Of a stretch of 64,000 bases of DNA, positions 8,669 through 16,126 are shown piece by piece. The notes under the pieces are model-generated. The model made no database searches and was not told the DNA's origin. It saw nothing but the letters and a program-made list of their open reading frames with translations. A program made the translations under genes and the position numbers. Each line of letters begins with the position of its first letter. Within the stretch, counting starts at the first letter, position 1. The DNA comes from Janthinobacterium sp. SUN073 (GTDB lineage: Bacteria; Pseudomonadota; Gammaproteobacteria; Burkholderiales; Burkholderiaceae_D), in the NCBI RefSeq assembly GCF_030397665.1, contig NZ_JAPUBT010000005.1, positions 396,476-460,475 of the forward strand. Reading direction: 5' to 3'.

Positions 8669-10165
8669 TTAATAAACCCATACCACGTTCGCCAGCCAGC
8701 CCGTCCACGTTTTGGCCTGGCCATTCACCAGCTGGTTCACGCCCGACTGCGCGAACGAGGCGCTGAAACCCAGGGTCAGATAGGTATTCGGGCTCACCAC
8801 GCGCACATACTTGACGAAGACATCGTTGGCCAGCATCGGGCGCAGCACGCCGGCGATCACCACGGGCGCGTCGCCCGGCACATCGAGGCGCGTGGCCTGG
8901 CCGAACTGCAGCGGGCTGCCCATCTGGTTGGCCCGCACCTGGGCCAGGTAGGCGGTCACGGTATCTTTCGGCGTCGGGTGCAGCTCGATGGTTGCCTGCA
9001 GCGCGTTCACGTTGGCATTCACGAAAACCCAGGTGGCCTTGCTGCCCGAAGCCCAGGCGCCCGGCGTGCCTTCGAAGAACAGCGGGTCGAAGCGCTCGTT
9101 GCGCGCCGTGTGCGGATCGTCGCCGGAAAAACTCTGGTAGCCAAGGGTGAACTTCGGCGTCCACGCCACGTCGGGCAGCGAAAAGCCCCCTTCCGTGCGC
9201 CAGCCCCAGCCCCGCATCGGCTCGCGCGTATTCCATTCGCGCGCCGCATCGACGCCGAACCAGCCTTTCGACAGCACGGAGGGCAATACGGGAACGCGCG
9301 CGTAGCCATACACGAACTGCAGATCCTTGCGGCCGTCAGGCACGGCCAGCGGCGCGCCGATGCCGTCTGGCGCCGCCTGCGGATACGCGGCATGCGAACG
9401 CGGCACCTTGCCATACGCGATGCCGGCCTTGCGGTCGTTCGCGGGCGCGTAGCTGACATCGACGCCGACGACGCGCGTACCGCTATCGTTGTCGGGGTTT
9501 TCATTCGGGTCGAGATAAAACGCCTGGGCGCTGAACGCGTCCTGGCTTATCTTGGCCACCACGGAATTCTGGAAGGCCTTGCGCGGCCCCAGTTTCAGCG
9601 CGCCACGCTCAAAGCCGTTCGAGCCGCCATTGGCGATCAGCATGCCGGTGCCCAGCGTGAAATTCTGCGCGCCGGCCGACAGGTCGAGCATGGCGCGCGT
9701 GCCGCCGAGCGGCATGCGGATGCCGGCGACGAATTCCTCGATCGAGATGCGGCCCGTGTCGCCCGCGCCGAACGGATCGTGGCGCAAGGTACCCGAGCCA
9801 ACGGCGGACACGCGCGCATACAGCTGCCTGCCGTCGCTCAGGTTGCGCTTGAAGCCGAGCGCCGGCTTGACATACAACTCGTACCAATAGGGCTTGAAAT
9901 CGAAATCGGGATTGCGCGCCGGCGTATTCGACAGCTTCCAGAACAGATTGCTCTCGCCGGCCACCTGCACGCCCGCTTCCACGGAACGCGTCATGTGCCA
10001 GTCGGCGCCGAGGGCCGGTTCGACGGCGGCGCGCCGGGCCACCTCTTTTTCCATGCTGCTCTGCCCATCGGGATCGAGCTGGCCGGCGGCGCCGCAGGCG
10101 GCGCTCCAGCCCAGCAGGGCCAGGACGAGTGAACGGCGCACCGGGAACATCGCTTGCATTGCCAT
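8669..10165 (-). CDS. Outer-membrane beta-barrel protein, alginate-export/porin-like
   Basis: A 498-residue protein with a signal peptide (RRSLVLALLGWSAACGAAG) and alternating aromatic and polar strands such as KPYWYELYVKPALGF and KFTLGYQSF. It ends in WLANVVWVY, an aromatic-ended strand typical of outer-membrane barrels. The overall look is of the alginate-export or hypothetical porin type, but I cannot name the solute. A good ribosome site (AAGGGA) precedes the ATG. It is upstream of the serine hydrolase gene and probably in the same transcript. The divergent regulator gene starts at 10382. Confidence 0.65.
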   Translation of the reverse strand: MAMQAMFPVRRSLVLALLGWSAACGAAGQLDPDGQSSMEKEVARRAAVEPALGADWHMTRSVEAGVQVAGESNLFWKLSNTPARNPDFDFKPYWYELYVKPALGFKRNLSDGRQLYARVSAVGSGTLRHDPFGAGDTGRISIEEFVAGIRMPLGGTRAMLDLSAGAQNFTLGTGMLIANGGSNGFERGALKLGPRKAFQNSVVAKISQDAFSAQAFYLDPNENPDNDSGTRVVGVDVSYAPANDRKAGIAYGKVPRSHAAYPQAAPDGIGAPLAVPDGRKDLQFVYGYARVPVLPSVLSKGWFGVDAAREWNTREPMRGWGWRTEGGFSLPDVAWTPKFTLGYQSFSGDDPHTARNERFDPLFFEGTPGAWASGSKATWVFVNANVNALQATIELHPTPKDTVTAYLAQVRANQMGSPLQFGQATRLDVPGDAPVVIAGVLRPMLANDVFVKYVRVVSPNTYLTLGFSASFAQSGVNQLVNGQAKTWTGWLANVVWVY

Positions 10166-10268
10166 AGATATCCCTTGCGCGAAGCTAGCCGACTGTCAAT
10201 TTGAGCGGATGTTATCAGAGATGCTCTTTTTTATTGTTGTAAAGCATTCTATTGTGCGGGCCAGGCGC

Positions 10269-10284
10269 TGAGACGAACGTCTCA
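10269..10284. promoter_or_regulatory. Operator-like palindrome TGAGAC-N4-GTCTCA (copy 1)
   Basis: A perfect 6-bp inverted repeat with a 4-base spacer lies about 100 bases before the Fis-type regulator gene. The 60 or so bases after it resemble those after the second copy at 11539, including a shared block CGCCATGCTGCA at nearly the same distance. I infer an operator for the regulator encoded just downstream, giving autoregulation. Confidence 0.6.
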
Positions 10285-10381
10285 CGCGCGCGCCATGCTG
10301 CAGCGCAGGATGCGCGGCCCCGCGCTTCGTGCTACAAACGACAACACCATAAAAACCAGACCCGAGACACCGGAGAGCGCC

Positions 10382-11524
10382 ATGCCCTACGTCCGCCCAA
10401 CCAGCCATATCGACCGCGTGCGCGACCTGATCGCCGGGCGTATCGTCAATCCGGGAGCCGACACGGCCAGGCTGGCCTCCTCGTACCGGCGCTCGCTGGA
10501 CGACTACCGGCTCGATCCCGCCTCCACCACGGGGCCGCGCATCCTGACGGGCGCCGAACTGCGCGCCATCCAGCAATCCGAGGAAGGCTTCCTGCGCTCC
10601 ACGGGCCAATGCCTGCCACGCTTGCACGCCATGGTGCGCGAAGCGGGCTACTGCGTCATCCTGGCCAATGCGCGCGGCGTGACGATCGACTACGTGGTCG
10701 ACACGGACCAGCGCAAGGACTTCAAAAAGGCTGGCCTGTACCCCGGTTCGTGCTGGTCGGAAGAAGAGGAAGGCACGTGCGGCATCGCCTCCGTGCTGCT
10801 CGACCAGGAAGCCATCACCGTGCACAAGAGCGACCATTTCCGCGCCGCCTTCACGGGCCTGACCTGCAGCGCCGCACCGATTTTTTCGCCGCACGGCGAC
10901 TTGATCGGCGTGCTCGATGCGTCGGCATTGAATTCGCCCGACGCGCGCGACAGCCAGCGCCTGGTGAAACAACTGGTGCGCCAGGGCGCGACCCTGATCG
11001 AGGACGGCTTTTTTCTCAAGTCCTACAGCCATTGCTGCATCCTGCTGGCACACCGCAACCGCCACTTCGTGGAAGTGCAGCCGGAGATGCTGCTGGCCAT
11101 CGACGAGCATGGCGACGTCGTCGCCGCCAACGGCTGCGCGCGCGACGTCATCGGGGGTCTCGACACCCTGCCGCGCCCCGTCGCCGAGGTGCTGGAAGTG
11201 CGCGCCGAACGGCTGTTCGATGCGCGCGCGGGACACAATCTGCTGTCGCTGCGCCTGACCGGCGGCGGCACCTGGCTGCACGCCCGCGTGCGCGCGCCGC
11301 TGCGCCAGGCCAGCGCGCGCCTGCGCGCCACACGCGAGGCGCCCGTCGCGGACGGCGTACCGGAATACACGCCGCCGGAACTGGCCGAGCGCACGCGCAT
11401 CGTCCACGCCATGAACGCCGCCAAATGGCGCCCGCTGCAGGCGGCCGCCATGCTGGGCGTCTCGCGCGCCACCCTGTACCGGCGTATCAAGCAGCTGCAC
11501 ATCGTGCCGCCGCACCGGCAGTAA
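10382..11524 (+). CDS. GAF-containing Fis-family transcriptional regulator lacking the AAA+ domain
   Basis: A 380-residue regulator of the AcoR type. Residues about 80-200 form a GAF-like ligand domain (GYCVILANARGVTIDYV, GTCGIASVLLDQEAI, PHGDLIGVLDAS). The C-terminus is a Fis-type helix-turn-helix (WRPLQAAAMLGVSRATLYRRI). The sigma-54 ATPase domain that normally lies between them, with its GAFTGA loop and Walker motifs, is absent; the total length confirms this. It therefore should not activate sigma-54 promoters by itself. The ATG at 10382 has GGAGAG just upstream. It lies before a flavin monooxygenase gene that carries the same operator, which makes that gene the likely target. Confidence 0.85.
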   Translation: MPYVRPTSHIDRVRDLIAGRIVNPGADTARLASSYRRSLDDYRLDPASTTGPRILTGAELRAIQQSEEGFLRSTGQCLPRLHAMVREAGYCVILANARGVTIDYVVDTDQRKDFKKAGLYPGSCWSEEEEGTCGIASVLLDQEAITVHKSDHFRAAFTGLTCSAAPIFSPHGDLIGVLDASALNSPDARDSQRLVKQLVRQGATLIEDGFFLKSYSHCCILLAHRNRHFVEVQPEMLLAIDEHGDVVAANGCARDVIGGLDTLPRPVAEVLEVRAERLFDARAGHNLLSLRLTGGGTWLHARVRAPLRQASARLRATREAPVADGVPEYTPPELAERTRIVHAMNAAKWRPLQAAAMLGVSRATLYRRIKQLHIVPPHRQ

Positions 11525-11538
11525 GCAACAGAAAAAGC

Positions 11539-11554
11539 TGAGATTTCCGTCTCA
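11539..11554. promoter_or_regulatory. Operator-like palindrome TGAGAT-N4-GTCTCA (copy 2)
   Basis: A one-mismatch copy of the site at 10269, placed 113 bases before the monooxygenase start and 15 bases after the regulator stop. The following sequence shares CGCCATGCTGCA and a later GTTACAAC/GCTACAAAC block with copy 1. I infer that the Fis-type regulator controls the monooxygenase gene from here. Confidence 0.6.
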
Positions 11555-11667
11555 ATAGCCGCCATGCTGCAATGCGAGATGCGGCGCCGGAACGCCAGTG
11601 TTACAACATCGTCAGCGGCAACACAGCCGCATCCCATCATAAAGTCAGCAGACTTGGAGGAGACACG

Positions 11668-13476
11668 ATGCAAACCGAAATCAACCCGCACGACCTGGCC
11701 GTGGCCGGGATCCTGGAGCAGCTCGAAGGCTGTCTTCGCGCCAGCGACGGCACGGGCGCCGCGCAACTGTTCGAGCAAGATGGCTACTGGCGCGACCTGG
11801 TGCTGTTTACCTGGAACCTGAAAACCCTGGAAGGACGCGAGCAGATCGCCGCCATGCTGGCCACCCAGCTGGGCGCCGTGCAGCCCGTCTCCATCCGCAT
11901 CGCCGACGGCGAACATGCGGTGGAAGCGGGCGGCGTGCTGCAAAGCTGGATCACGGTGGAGACAAACGTGGCGCGCGGCGTGGGCTTCATCCGCATCCGC
12001 GACGGCAAGATCTGGACCCTGCTCACCACCATGAGCGAATTGAAGGGTTTTGAAGAAGCCAAGGGCGGCCGGCGGCCCATGGGCGCGGAACACGGCGCGC
12101 GCACGGACCGCAGCAGCTGGCTGGAACAGCGCGAACAGGAAGCAAAGGAACTGGGCTACGCGCGCCAGCCCTATTGCGTCATCATCGGCGGCGGCCAGGG
12201 CGGCATCGCGCTGGGCGCGCGGCTGCGCCAGCTGAACGTCCCCACCATCATCATCGAGAAAAACGCGCGCCCGGGCGACAGCTGGCGCAAGCGCTACAAG
12301 TCCTTGTGCCTGCACGACCCCGTCTGGTACGACCACATGCCCTACATCCCGTTCCCGGACAACTGGCCCGTCTTCACGCCGAAGGACAAGGTCGGCGACT
12401 GGCTGGAAATGTACACCAAGGTGATGGAGCTCAATTACTGGGGTTCGACGTCATGCGAATCGGCCAGCTTTGACGCAGCTACCGGTGAGTGGACTGTGCA
12501 GGTGCTGCGCGACGGCCAGCCCGTCACCCTGAAACCGAAACAACTGGTGCTGGCCACGGGCATGTCGGGCAAGGCAAACATGCCAAAGTTCAAGGGCATG
12601 GACGTGTTCCAGGGCGAGCAGCAGCACTCGTCGCAGCATCCGGGGCCGGACGCGTATGTCGGCAAGAAGGTGGTGGTGGTCGGCGCGAACAATTCCGCGC
12701 ACGATATCTGCGCCGCCCTGTGGGAAGCGGGTGTGGACGTGACCATGGTGCAGCGCTCGTCGACGCACATCGTCAAGTCGGACTCGCTGATGGACCTGGC
12801 GCTGGGCGACCTGTATTCGGAACGGGCGCTGGCGGCCGGCATGACGACGGCCAAGGCCGACCTGACGTTCGCCTCGATCCCGTACAAGATATTGGCCGAC
12901 TTCCAGAAGCCCGTCTTCAAGGCCATCCGCGAGCGCGATGCGGATTTTTACCAGTGCCTGGAAGAACGGGGCTTCATGCTCGACTTCGGCGACGACGATT
13001 CCGGCCTGTTCATGAAATACCTGCGCCGCGGCTCCGGCTATTACATCGACGTGGGCGCCTCGGAGCTGGTCGCCGACGGCAAGATCAAGCTGAAAAGCGG
13101 CGTCGGCGTGCAGGAGCTGAAAAGCCATTCCATCTTGCTGTCCGACGGCACGGAACTGCCGGCCGACCTGGTGGTGTACGCCACCGGCTACGGCTCCATG
13201 AATGGCTGGGCGGCCGACCTGATCTCACCCGAAGTGGCGAATAAAGTGGGCAAGGTGTGGGGCCTCGGCTCCGCCACGACGAAGGACCCGGGTCCGTGGG
13301 AGGGAGAACAGCGCAATATGTGGAAGCCCACGCAGCAGCAAGCGCTGTGGTTCCACGGCGGTAACCTGCACCAGTCGCGCCACTATTCGCAATACCTGTC
13401 GCTGCAACTGAAGGCGCGCATGGAGGGTTTGCACACGCCCGTGTATGGGCAGCAGGAGGTGCATCACTTGTCGTGA
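11668..13476 (+). CDS. Flavin-containing monooxygenase with N-terminal NTF2-like domain
   Basis: A 602-residue NAD(P)/FAD-dependent oxygenase. Residues 1 to about 140 resemble an NTF2-like or SnoaL-like fold (LEGREQIAAMLATQLGAV). The FAD Rossmann motif GGGQGGIALG is near residue 172, the NADPH motif VVGANNSAHDI near 336, and the FMO-type YATGYG motif near 505. FMO enzymes hydroxylate nitrogen, sulfur or carbonyl carbons; which one applies is not visible. The start at 11668 has GGAGGAG 6-7 bases upstream. It is probably regulated by the preceding Fis-type protein through the operator at 11539, and a hairpin follows the stop. Confidence 0.85.
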   Translation: MQTEINPHDLAVAGILEQLEGCLRASDGTGAAQLFEQDGYWRDLVLFTWNLKTLEGREQIAAMLATQLGAVQPVSIRIADGEHAVEAGGVLQSWITVETNVARGVGFIRIRDGKIWTLLTTMSELKGFEEAKGGRRPMGAEHGARTDRSSWLEQREQEAKELGYARQPYCVIIGGGQGGIALGARLRQLNVPTIIIEKNARPGDSWRKRYKSLCLHDPVWYDHMPYIPFPDNWPVFTPKDKVGDWLEMYTKVMELNYWGSTSCESASFDAATGEWTVQVLRDGQPVTLKPKQLVLATGMSGKANMPKFKGMDVFQGEQQHSSQHPGPDAYVGKKVVVVGANNSAHDICAALWEAGVDVTMVQRSSTHIVKSDSLMDLALGDLYSERALAAGMTTAKADLTFASIPYKILADFQKPVFKAIRERDADFYQCLEERGFMLDFGDDDSGLFMKYLRRGSGYYIDVGASELVADGKIKLKSGVGVQELKSHSILLSDGTELPADLVVYATGYGSMNGWAADLISPEVANKVGKVWGLGSATTKDPGPWEGEQRNMWKPTQQQALWFHGGNLHQSRHYSQYLSLQLKARMEGLHTPVYGQQEVHHLS

Positions 13477-13497
13477 TCGTCTTGCATGCCGGCTCAT

Positions 13498-13533
13498 GTC
13501 GGATTACGTGCGGCGTTGCCGCACTAATCCGAC
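13498..13533. repeat. Intergenic hairpin GTCGGATTA...TAATCCGAC
   Basis: An imperfect inverted repeat of about 16 bp: GTCGGATTA pairs with TAATCCGAC, and TGCGGC with GCCGCA, around GTT. It follows the monooxygenase stop by about 20 bases. It looks like a dispersed intergenic palindrome, possibly helping to end transcription together with the terminator at 13548. Confidence 0.65.
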
Positions 13534-13547
13534 CTACCAATGACAAA

Positions 13548-13581
13548 AAAATGGCGGCGGACCGAAGTCCGCCGCCATTTT
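13548..13581. terminator. Bidirectional terminator between monooxygenase and yceI genes
   Basis: A 15-bp GC-rich stem (AAAATGGCGGCGGAC and its complement) around a CGAA loop, with A and T runs on the two sides. It serves the converging monooxygenase (plus) and YceI (minus) genes. Confidence 0.85.
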
Positions 13582-13599
13582 GCATCATGCAGCCAACAA

Positions 13600-14166
13600 T
13601 TACTGCTTGATCGCTTCGATAGCGAAAGTCAAAGTCACGTCATCGCTGACGGCTGGCGCATATTTGCCGGCGTTGAATTCCGAGCGCTTGATCTTGGCCG
13701 TGGCATTGGCGCCGCAAGCGTCTTTTTTCAGCATCGGGTGCGGTGCGCAGGCGAACGAGGTGACGGTCAGGGTGACTGGCTTGGTCACGCCTTTCAGGGT
13801 CAGGTTGCCGTCCACGGAGGCCAGCTTGTCGCCGTCGAAATTGAACTTGGTCGATTTGTAGGTGGCGACCGGGTATTTGGCCGTGTCGAGGAAGTCTTCG
13901 CCCTGGATGTGCGAGTTGAACAGGGTCGAACCCGTATCGACGGACTTGGTGTCGATCAGCACTTCGACGGCGCCCGTCTTGGCGGCGCGGTCCAGCGTGA
14001 CCTTGCCGGTGGTGTTATTGAAACGGCTTTGCTGTGTCGAGAAGCCCATGTGGGTGTACTCGAAACGGGGGAAAGTGTGGCTGCCATCGATGACATAGAC
14101 TTCAGGCGCGGCAAAAGCGGACAGCGAGAAGCCGGCGGCGGCGATAAAAGCGAGCAGTTTTTTCAT
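13600..14166 (-). CDS. YceI family periplasmic protein
   Basis: A 188-residue protein with a clear signal peptide (MKKLLAFIAAAGFSLSAFA) followed by the YceI lipocalin-like domain: YVIDGSHTFPRFEYTHMGFS near the mature N-terminus, FFNSHIQGEDF-like FNSHIQGEDFLD, LTLKGVTKPVTL and AKIKRSEFNAGKYAP. YceI proteins bind polyisoprenoid or amphipathic lipids in the periplasm; the physiological role is unsettled. It is slightly unusual in having two cysteines (near CAPHPMLKKDACG). The start at 14166 is the only one that gives the signal peptide. It is probably monocistronic, ending at the shared terminator. Confidence 0.92.
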   Translation of the reverse strand: MKKLLAFIAAAGFSLSAFAAPEVYVIDGSHTFPRFEYTHMGFSTQQSRFNNTTGKVTLDRAAKTGAVEVLIDTKSVDTGSTLFNSHIQGEDFLDTAKYPVATYKSTKFNFDGDKLASVDGNLTLKGVTKPVTLTVTSFACAPHPMLKKDACGANATAKIKRSEFNAGKYAPAVSDDVTLTFAIEAIKQ

Positions 14167-14430
14167 TGTGGATTCCTGATAGGGAGTGGAGGATGTCAAA
14201 ACCGCAAGCAGCTGCAGGCGAACGACGCATGCGGCTGATTGTCTGGCTTCAGTTACAACAGATTATGCATGGCATGAAGATCGATGTAAAACGCAAAATA
14301 TACCTAGTTATTATCGATAAAATCGATAATAACAACGATGATGACCACGACAGCACCTTCTGCTGCCGATTATTGTCTGCATTGCCAAAAATATCCAGCG
14401 TTATCCGGCGCCTCAAATAAAGCATCAGAT

Positions 14431-14449
14431 GAGAATGATTCTTGTTATT
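14431..14449 (+). promoter_or_regulatory. Fur box before ECF sigma gene
   Basis: The 19 bases GAGAATGATTCTTGTTATT match the Fur consensus GATAATGATAATCATTATC at 13 positions. The site overlaps the -35 element of the promoter at 14442, which fits repression by iron-loaded Fur. Confidence 0.65.
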
Positions 14450-14470
14450 ATTTGATGGGCTTGCTATCAT
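14442..14470 (+). promoter_or_regulatory. Sigma-70 promoter of the ECF sigma gene
   Basis: A -35 element TTGTTA (14442-14447) and a -10 element TATCAT (14465-14470) are separated by exactly 17 bases. Transcription would begin near 14477, which excludes the in-frame ATG at 14455 and supports the GTG at 14500 as the start codon. Confidence 0.6.
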
Positions 14471-14499
14471 GGCGCGCTTTGATCACGGGGACATGCGCG

Positions 14500-15024
14500 G
14501 TGCTTGAACGCTATTACCAGGAATTGCTGCGCTTGATTTCGCGCTCCACGGGCTGCCGCGACAAGGCGCAGGACGTGGTGCAGGAAGCCTACGCCCGCAT
14601 CCTGGCGCGCAAGCCGCAGGGCGGCCACGCGCTGCACAGCGGCGCACCGCCCGACAGCGGCCAGCGCGCCCTGCTGTACGTGACGGCAAAGAACATCGCC
14701 ATCGACGAACAGCGTTTGCGCCAGAGGCGGCCCCATGACGCGCTCGACGAGCCGCACATGCAGCTGCGCGCGCCACGCGCCGATGAACCCGAACAACGGC
14801 TGCACGACCGGCAAACCATGGAACGCCTGCTGGCCATCATCGACGCCTTGCCACCGCGCTGCCGCCAGGCTTTCGCGCTGTATAAGTTCGATGGCCTGAG
14901 CCAGATCGAGATCGCCGCCCAGATGGGCATCTCCGTCAACATGGTGGAAAAACATATCATCAACGGCATGCTCGCCTGCAAAAGAGGCTTGCCCGACCGC
15001 GTGACTGGAAAAGACAGCGCATGA
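14500..15024 (+). CDS. FecI-type ECF sigma factor
   Basis: About 174 residues with sigma region 2 (LERYYQELLRLISRSTGCRD, then AQDVVQEAYARIL) and region 4 (LPPRCRQAFALYKFDGLSQIEIAAQMGISVNMVEKHI). These are the hallmarks of iron-uptake ECF sigma factors. The GTG start at 14500 is chosen because the promoter's -10 element lies at 14465 and the region 2 homology starts right there. The stop overlaps the FecR start (ATGA). It is predicted to be released from FecR by a signal from the receptor downstream and to transcribe that receptor operon. A Fur box in front adds iron control. By analogy with Bordetella HurI the signal may be haem. Confidence 0.88.
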   Translation: MLERYYQELLRLISRSTGCRDKAQDVVQEAYARILARKPQGGHALHSGAPPDSGQRALLYVTAKNIAIDEQRLRQRRPHDALDEPHMQLRAPRADEPEQRLHDRQTMERLLAIIDALPPRCRQAFALYKFDGLSQIEIAAQMGISVNMVEKHIINGMLACKRGLPDRVTGKDSA

Positions 15025-16025
15025 CACAGACAACTCCCACGGCAGACGAGATCGACTTCCAGGCCGCGCAATGGCTGCTGCGCCACGACGACGGCCTGAC
15101 AGCCCACGAACTGGCGGCACTGCGGCAATGGATCGAGGCCGACGCGCGTCACCAGCAGGCCTGGGACGAACTGGCCCGCACCGACGCGCTGCTGGCCAGC
15201 CTGCCCGCACAGCGCGTAGCCGCATTCAGCCAGCCCGCCCTGCCCGCGCCGGCGCCCATGTCACTGCGGCAGCGCCTGGCTCAATGCCGCCTTGCCGCCA
15301 GCAGCCTGCCGCGCGGCGCACTGGCCGGCGGCTGCCTGCTGCTGTGCGGCTCGCTGGCGTGGCCGCTGGCCAGCCATTTGCAGCGGCCCGGCTTCCAGCA
15401 TGATTACAGTACGGCGCGCGGCCAGTTTGCCACGCAAATCCTGCCTGATGGCAGCCGCATCGAACTCGATAGCGGCAGCGCCGTCGACGTGGCCCTGTAC
15501 CGCGACCGGCGCACCGTGCGCCTGCTGCGCGGCCAGGCCATGTTCCATGTACACGCCGACGCGGCGCGCCCGTTCCAGGTGCTGGCGGGAAGCGCCACCG
15601 CAACCGTACTGGGCACGCATTTTTCCGTGCGCCACGTGGGGGCCGCCACGCAGGTCAGCGTGGCGCAGGGCACGGTGCGCGTGGAAGGCACGGGCGCCGG
15701 CCAGGCGACGGTGCTGCATGCGGGCGATACGGTCACCGTCACGCCGCAGGGCATGGGTGCGCTGGCCAGCGTCAGCGCGCAAGCCGTCGGCAACTGGCGC
15801 GACGGGCGGCTCAATTTCGAGAACGCCACCCTGGCCGAGGCGCTGGCCGAATTCGAGCGCTATGGCGACACGGGCCTGCAGCTGGACGACCCGGCCCTGG
15901 CGGGCATGCGCCTGAATGGCAGCTTCGACGCGCGGCAGCCGGCGCAGTTTGCCGCCGCCCTGCCGCTGGCATTGCCAGTGCGCCTGCTGCGCCAGGACGG
16001 CAAGCTGCATATCGTCGCTCGCTGA
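15021..16025 (+). CDS. FecR-family anti-sigma factor / signal transducer
   Basis: A 334-residue inner-membrane protein. The N-terminal cytoplasmic part carries the DUF4880-type motif (AAQWLLRHDDGLTAHELAALRQW, with Trp and HQQAWDEL later), one membrane segment lies near residues 95-115 (LAGGCLLLCGSLAWPLA), and the periplasmic FecR domain follows (YSTARGQFATQILPDGSRIELDSGS, VLGTHFSVR). The C-terminal part should bind the STN domain of the receptor encoded next. The ATG overlaps the sigma stop by 4 bases, the usual arrangement for stoichiometric expression. Confidence 0.92.
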   Translation: MTQTTPTADEIDFQAAQWLLRHDDGLTAHELAALRQWIEADARHQQAWDELARTDALLASLPAQRVAAFSQPALPAPAPMSLRQRLAQCRLAASSLPRGALAGGCLLLCGSLAWPLASHLQRPGFQHDYSTARGQFATQILPDGSRIELDSGSAVDVALYRDRRTVRLLRGQAMFHVHADAARPFQVLAGSATATVLGTHFSVRHVGAATQVSVAQGTVRVEGTGAGQATVLHAGDTVTVTPQGMGALASVSAQAVGNWRDGRLNFENATLAEALAEFERYGDTGLQLDDPALAGMRLNGSFDARQPAQFAAALPLALPVRLLRQDGKLHIVAR

Positions 16026-16067
16026 CACCTTCACATGCTGCGAAATAAATGCATTCCGCACGTCAGG

Positions 16068-16086
16068 GTAAATGATACTCATTCGT
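16068..16086 (+). promoter_or_regulatory. Fur box before the signalling receptor gene
   Basis: GTAAATGATACTCATTCGT matches the 19-base Fur consensus at 13 positions. It lies 41 bases before the chosen start of the receptor gene and suggests a second, direct layer of iron control in addition to the ECF sigma factor. Confidence 0.6.
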
Positions 16087-16126
16087 TTTAACTATGAATG
16101 ATCAACACATCACCATAGGAAAAACG

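Larger units (their letters stand above)
14167..14499. other. Intergenic region between yceI and the haem sigma-factor gene, with a 12-bp palindrome
   Basis: This divergent region of about 330 bases is AT-rich compared with its surroundings. It holds a perfect 12-bp inverted repeat (GTTATTATCGAT-AAA-ATCGATAATAAC, 14307-14333), a Fur box (14431-14449) and a sigma-70 promoter for the sigma-factor gene (14442-14470). I see no additional gene. The palindrome is too AT-rich for a terminator and looks like an operator for an unknown regulator. Confidence 0.6.

Noticed and set aside
10196..10381. Sigma-54 promoter before the Fis-type regulator
   Set aside because: I looked for the GG-N10-GC pattern with the TGGCAC/TTGC context and found no convincing match; the regulator also lacks the ATPase domain needed for sigma-54.
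16094..16126. Upstream ATG at 16094 as the start of the signalling receptor
   Set aside because: It lacks a ribosome site and lies only 7 bases after the Fur box; the ATG at 16127 has AGGA at good spacing and begins a standard signal peptide.
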